From Aquilaria yunnanensis (Eukaryota; Streptophyta; Magnoliopsida; Malvales; Thymelaeaceae): a DNA stretch of 64,000 nucleotides. The stretch spans positions 436,501-500,500 of the forward strand of contig CM077599.1 in NCBI GenBank assembly GCA_039654915.1, in the 5' to 3' direction. Positions 62,455 through 64,000 of the stretch are shown here, one piece after another. The translations under genes were made by a program, and so were the position numbers. Each line of letters starts with the position of its first letter. Within the stretch, counting starts at the first letter, position 1. Under the pieces are notes generated by a model. It searched no databases. It was not told the DNA's origin and was given only the letters and a program-made list of their open reading frames with translations.

Positions 62455-62715
62455 AGATCCAGTGGGTGACGATGAGATCCAGTGGCTAATCGATGAGATT
62501 CAGCGGGTGATGACAAGATCCTGTGGGTGAACGATGAGATTCGGCGGGTGATAATGAGATCCGGCGAGTGACAACGAGATTCGACGGCCGATCGACGAAA
62601 TCTGGCAGGTGATGACAAGATCCAGTGGGTGATCGACGAGATACAATGGTGATGACGAGATCCAGCGGGTGATTAATGAGATCCGGTGGGTGACTACGAA
62701 ATCCGACGAGATTCA
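62455..62715 (+). repeat. Minisatellite of ~20-25-bp units
   Basis: About a dozen imperfect copies of GATGACGAGATCCAGCGGGT run head to tail, with variants such as GAGATTCGGCGGGTGA and AAGATCCAGTGGGTGA. The array is much more GC-rich than its surroundings. Minus-strand open frames across it are by-products of the repeat period. Confidence 0.8.
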
Positions 62716-63019
62716 GAGTCAAGCAGCTTCGAGATCTAGGCGGATGATGATGATAAGATTTGGAGGTGGTGACGATTCATCGGAGGAGGAGACAGTGGTG
62801 GCGGCGACAGAGGTGAGTTTTCAAAAGTGATGGTAAGTTTTAGTCAGGGGAAAATTAGTCAACTTATTTATTGAATTATAGGTTATATATAGGGAATTAG
62901 AGTTAGATTAATATATCTAATTAGACATATGTCTACAATATAATAACTCTTTAATCTGGCTTCTCGGTAAAACTTGCCCTTTAGCCCTTCTATTTGTACG
63001 TTAGTTTGTTTTCATCATA

Positions 63020-63850
63020 AACATTTCTACGTTTACAGAATAGGCACTGACAACATTTATAATTTATAATTTTTTTTATTTGTTGTCTTAGCTACCTATT
63101 AATTTGATAAAATTGATAATGTAGATGATTATAATTTTAGACTAGTCACCCAATTATTTAAACAATTTAATTTACTTAATCTTTTTAAGAAGTCACAAAC
63201 TAATTGAATTAAGGCTCTCAAATATTGAATAAATTTCTAAGTAAATTGTTCTTGGTAAACTTGGTAAAGTCCTGAGATAGAATTATTTCGTTTAAATCTG
63301 TCCACCTCTCGTAGACCATGTAAGGCATTTAATCAGTTTAAGAAAATTGATTGGAACAACTCCTAAAAATACATTGCTACAAAAATGCAAGCAAATATAT
63401 AGTTTTTTTAGCAATTTTTAAAAAATTACACTTATCTCCCTCATATTTTAGAAACCTATTGAAAAACTTTAAATAATTATTGAAATTTAGTTCAATCAAG
63501 TTTGGGTCTAGTCATTCAGGATCAAGTTTAATTGAGTTAGTGTGAATTTAGGTTTAGGTTAAGTTCATGGCAAGTTGATTTTTGGTGCAAATTAATTTAA
63601 GTTGATTTTCCTTTTTAATATGTTATTGTTCTTGGTGGACTTTGTAAGGTCCCAGGATAGATTTATTTCGTTCAAATCTACTTAGTCTCATAGACTGTCT
63701 AATCAGCCTAGGAAAATTGATTAATGGTAACTCCTAAAAAGAAAATTTTATTTAATCCATTTCATATTGATTGACAATTCCTTATCCACCTAATTTTTTA
63801 AAAAAAAATTACACGTACCTATCTCCTATTTTAGAAACCTCATAAAAAAA
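63020..63850 (-). repeat. AT-rich repeat with ~380-bp tandem units
   Basis: The part 63025-63200 is the reverse complement of 31150-31340. Segments near 63245-63385 and 63625-63750 are direct copies: TTGTTCTTGGT, AGATAGAATTATTTCGTTTA against GGATAGATTTATTTCGTTCA, and TAGAAACCT further on. The unit is about 380 bp. It is non-coding. Confidence 0.75.
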
Positions 63851-64000
63851 ACTTATAATAACAACCATAATCTAATTCCTAAACCCTAATCTTAATCCCT
63901 AATCTTTAACCCTAATCCCTAATCATAATCCTAATCCTAATCTTAATCTCTAATCCTATTTCTAATCGCTAATTCCTAATATCTAATCCCTAATCACTAA
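63851..64000 (-). repeat. Degenerate telomere-like array, C-rich on plus strand, runs off the window
   Basis: Variants of CCCTAAT, CCTAAACCCTAAT and CTAATCC fill the last 150 bases. The orientation is opposite to the array at 30470-30955, in keeping with the inverted orientation of the adjoining AT-rich repeat. The array continues beyond the window. Confidence 0.8.

Noticed and set aside
62373..62722. Two overlapping minus-strand open frames rich in Ser, Arg and His
   Set aside because: They translate the minisatellite; the apparent protein is a product of the repeat unit.

Overview
This is AT-rich plant nuclear DNA, most likely from an angiosperm, probably a eudicot. The grounds are plant-type spliced genes (a plant NUP205, an NPF transporter, MED19, DUF538 and FkbM-type relatives), telomere-like repeats of the plant TTTAGGG kind, and plant transposon families (MULE, hAT, PIF/Harbinger, Stowaway, SMART/TRIM, LINE, LTR). 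Almost all long open frames in the window are shadows; real coding sequence has to be read as exons.

Only one gene is convincingly intact: NUP205, a nuclear-pore inner-ring scaffold, on the minus strand at 4280-25619. I could follow 45 exons that join in frame to about 1,864 residues. Two of its introns use GC instead of GT at the donor. Its introns carry a hAT-type MITE (7002-7628), a 306-bp SMART/TRIM retroelement (9048-9353), a partial exon duplication (10108-10413) and a tRNA-derived SINE-like piece near 21.4 kb.

Everything else recognisable is broken. Left of NUP205 lie a MULE-type MITE with a perfect 9-bp target duplication (35-829) and a frameshifted FkbM-type methyltransferase (2051-3265, minus). 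To the right come a second MULE-like element (25920-27530), a LINE fragment (28485-28670) and an NPF (NRT1/PTR) transporter pseudogene (29074-38686, minus). The last NPF intron has grown to 7.65 kb and holds a truncated MED19 copy (34653-35153), a telomere-like array (30470-30955) and long direct repeats.

From 39 kb on the window is nested transposable-element DNA. It contains a solo LTR with 5-bp duplication (39034-40980) and a 5.7-kb PIF/Harbinger element with about 400-bp terminal inverted repeats (42534-48279). These are followed by another long-TIR element (49408-50237), a DUF538 pseudogene (50580-51025) and a decayed hAT transposase (53983-57110) interrupted by a Stowaway-like element. 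Next is a second PIF/Harbinger remnant (57593-60687) interrupted by a hAT MITE with perfect 8-bp duplication, then a minisatellite (62455-62715). The window ends in an inverted copy of the telomere-like repeat family (63020-64000).

I saw no operon, CRISPR array, tRNA or rRNA gene, and no evidence for an undescribed biochemical system. The points of interest are genome structure: how the NPF locus was split, the paired telomere-like repeats, the GC-AG introns, and the precise insertion footprints.
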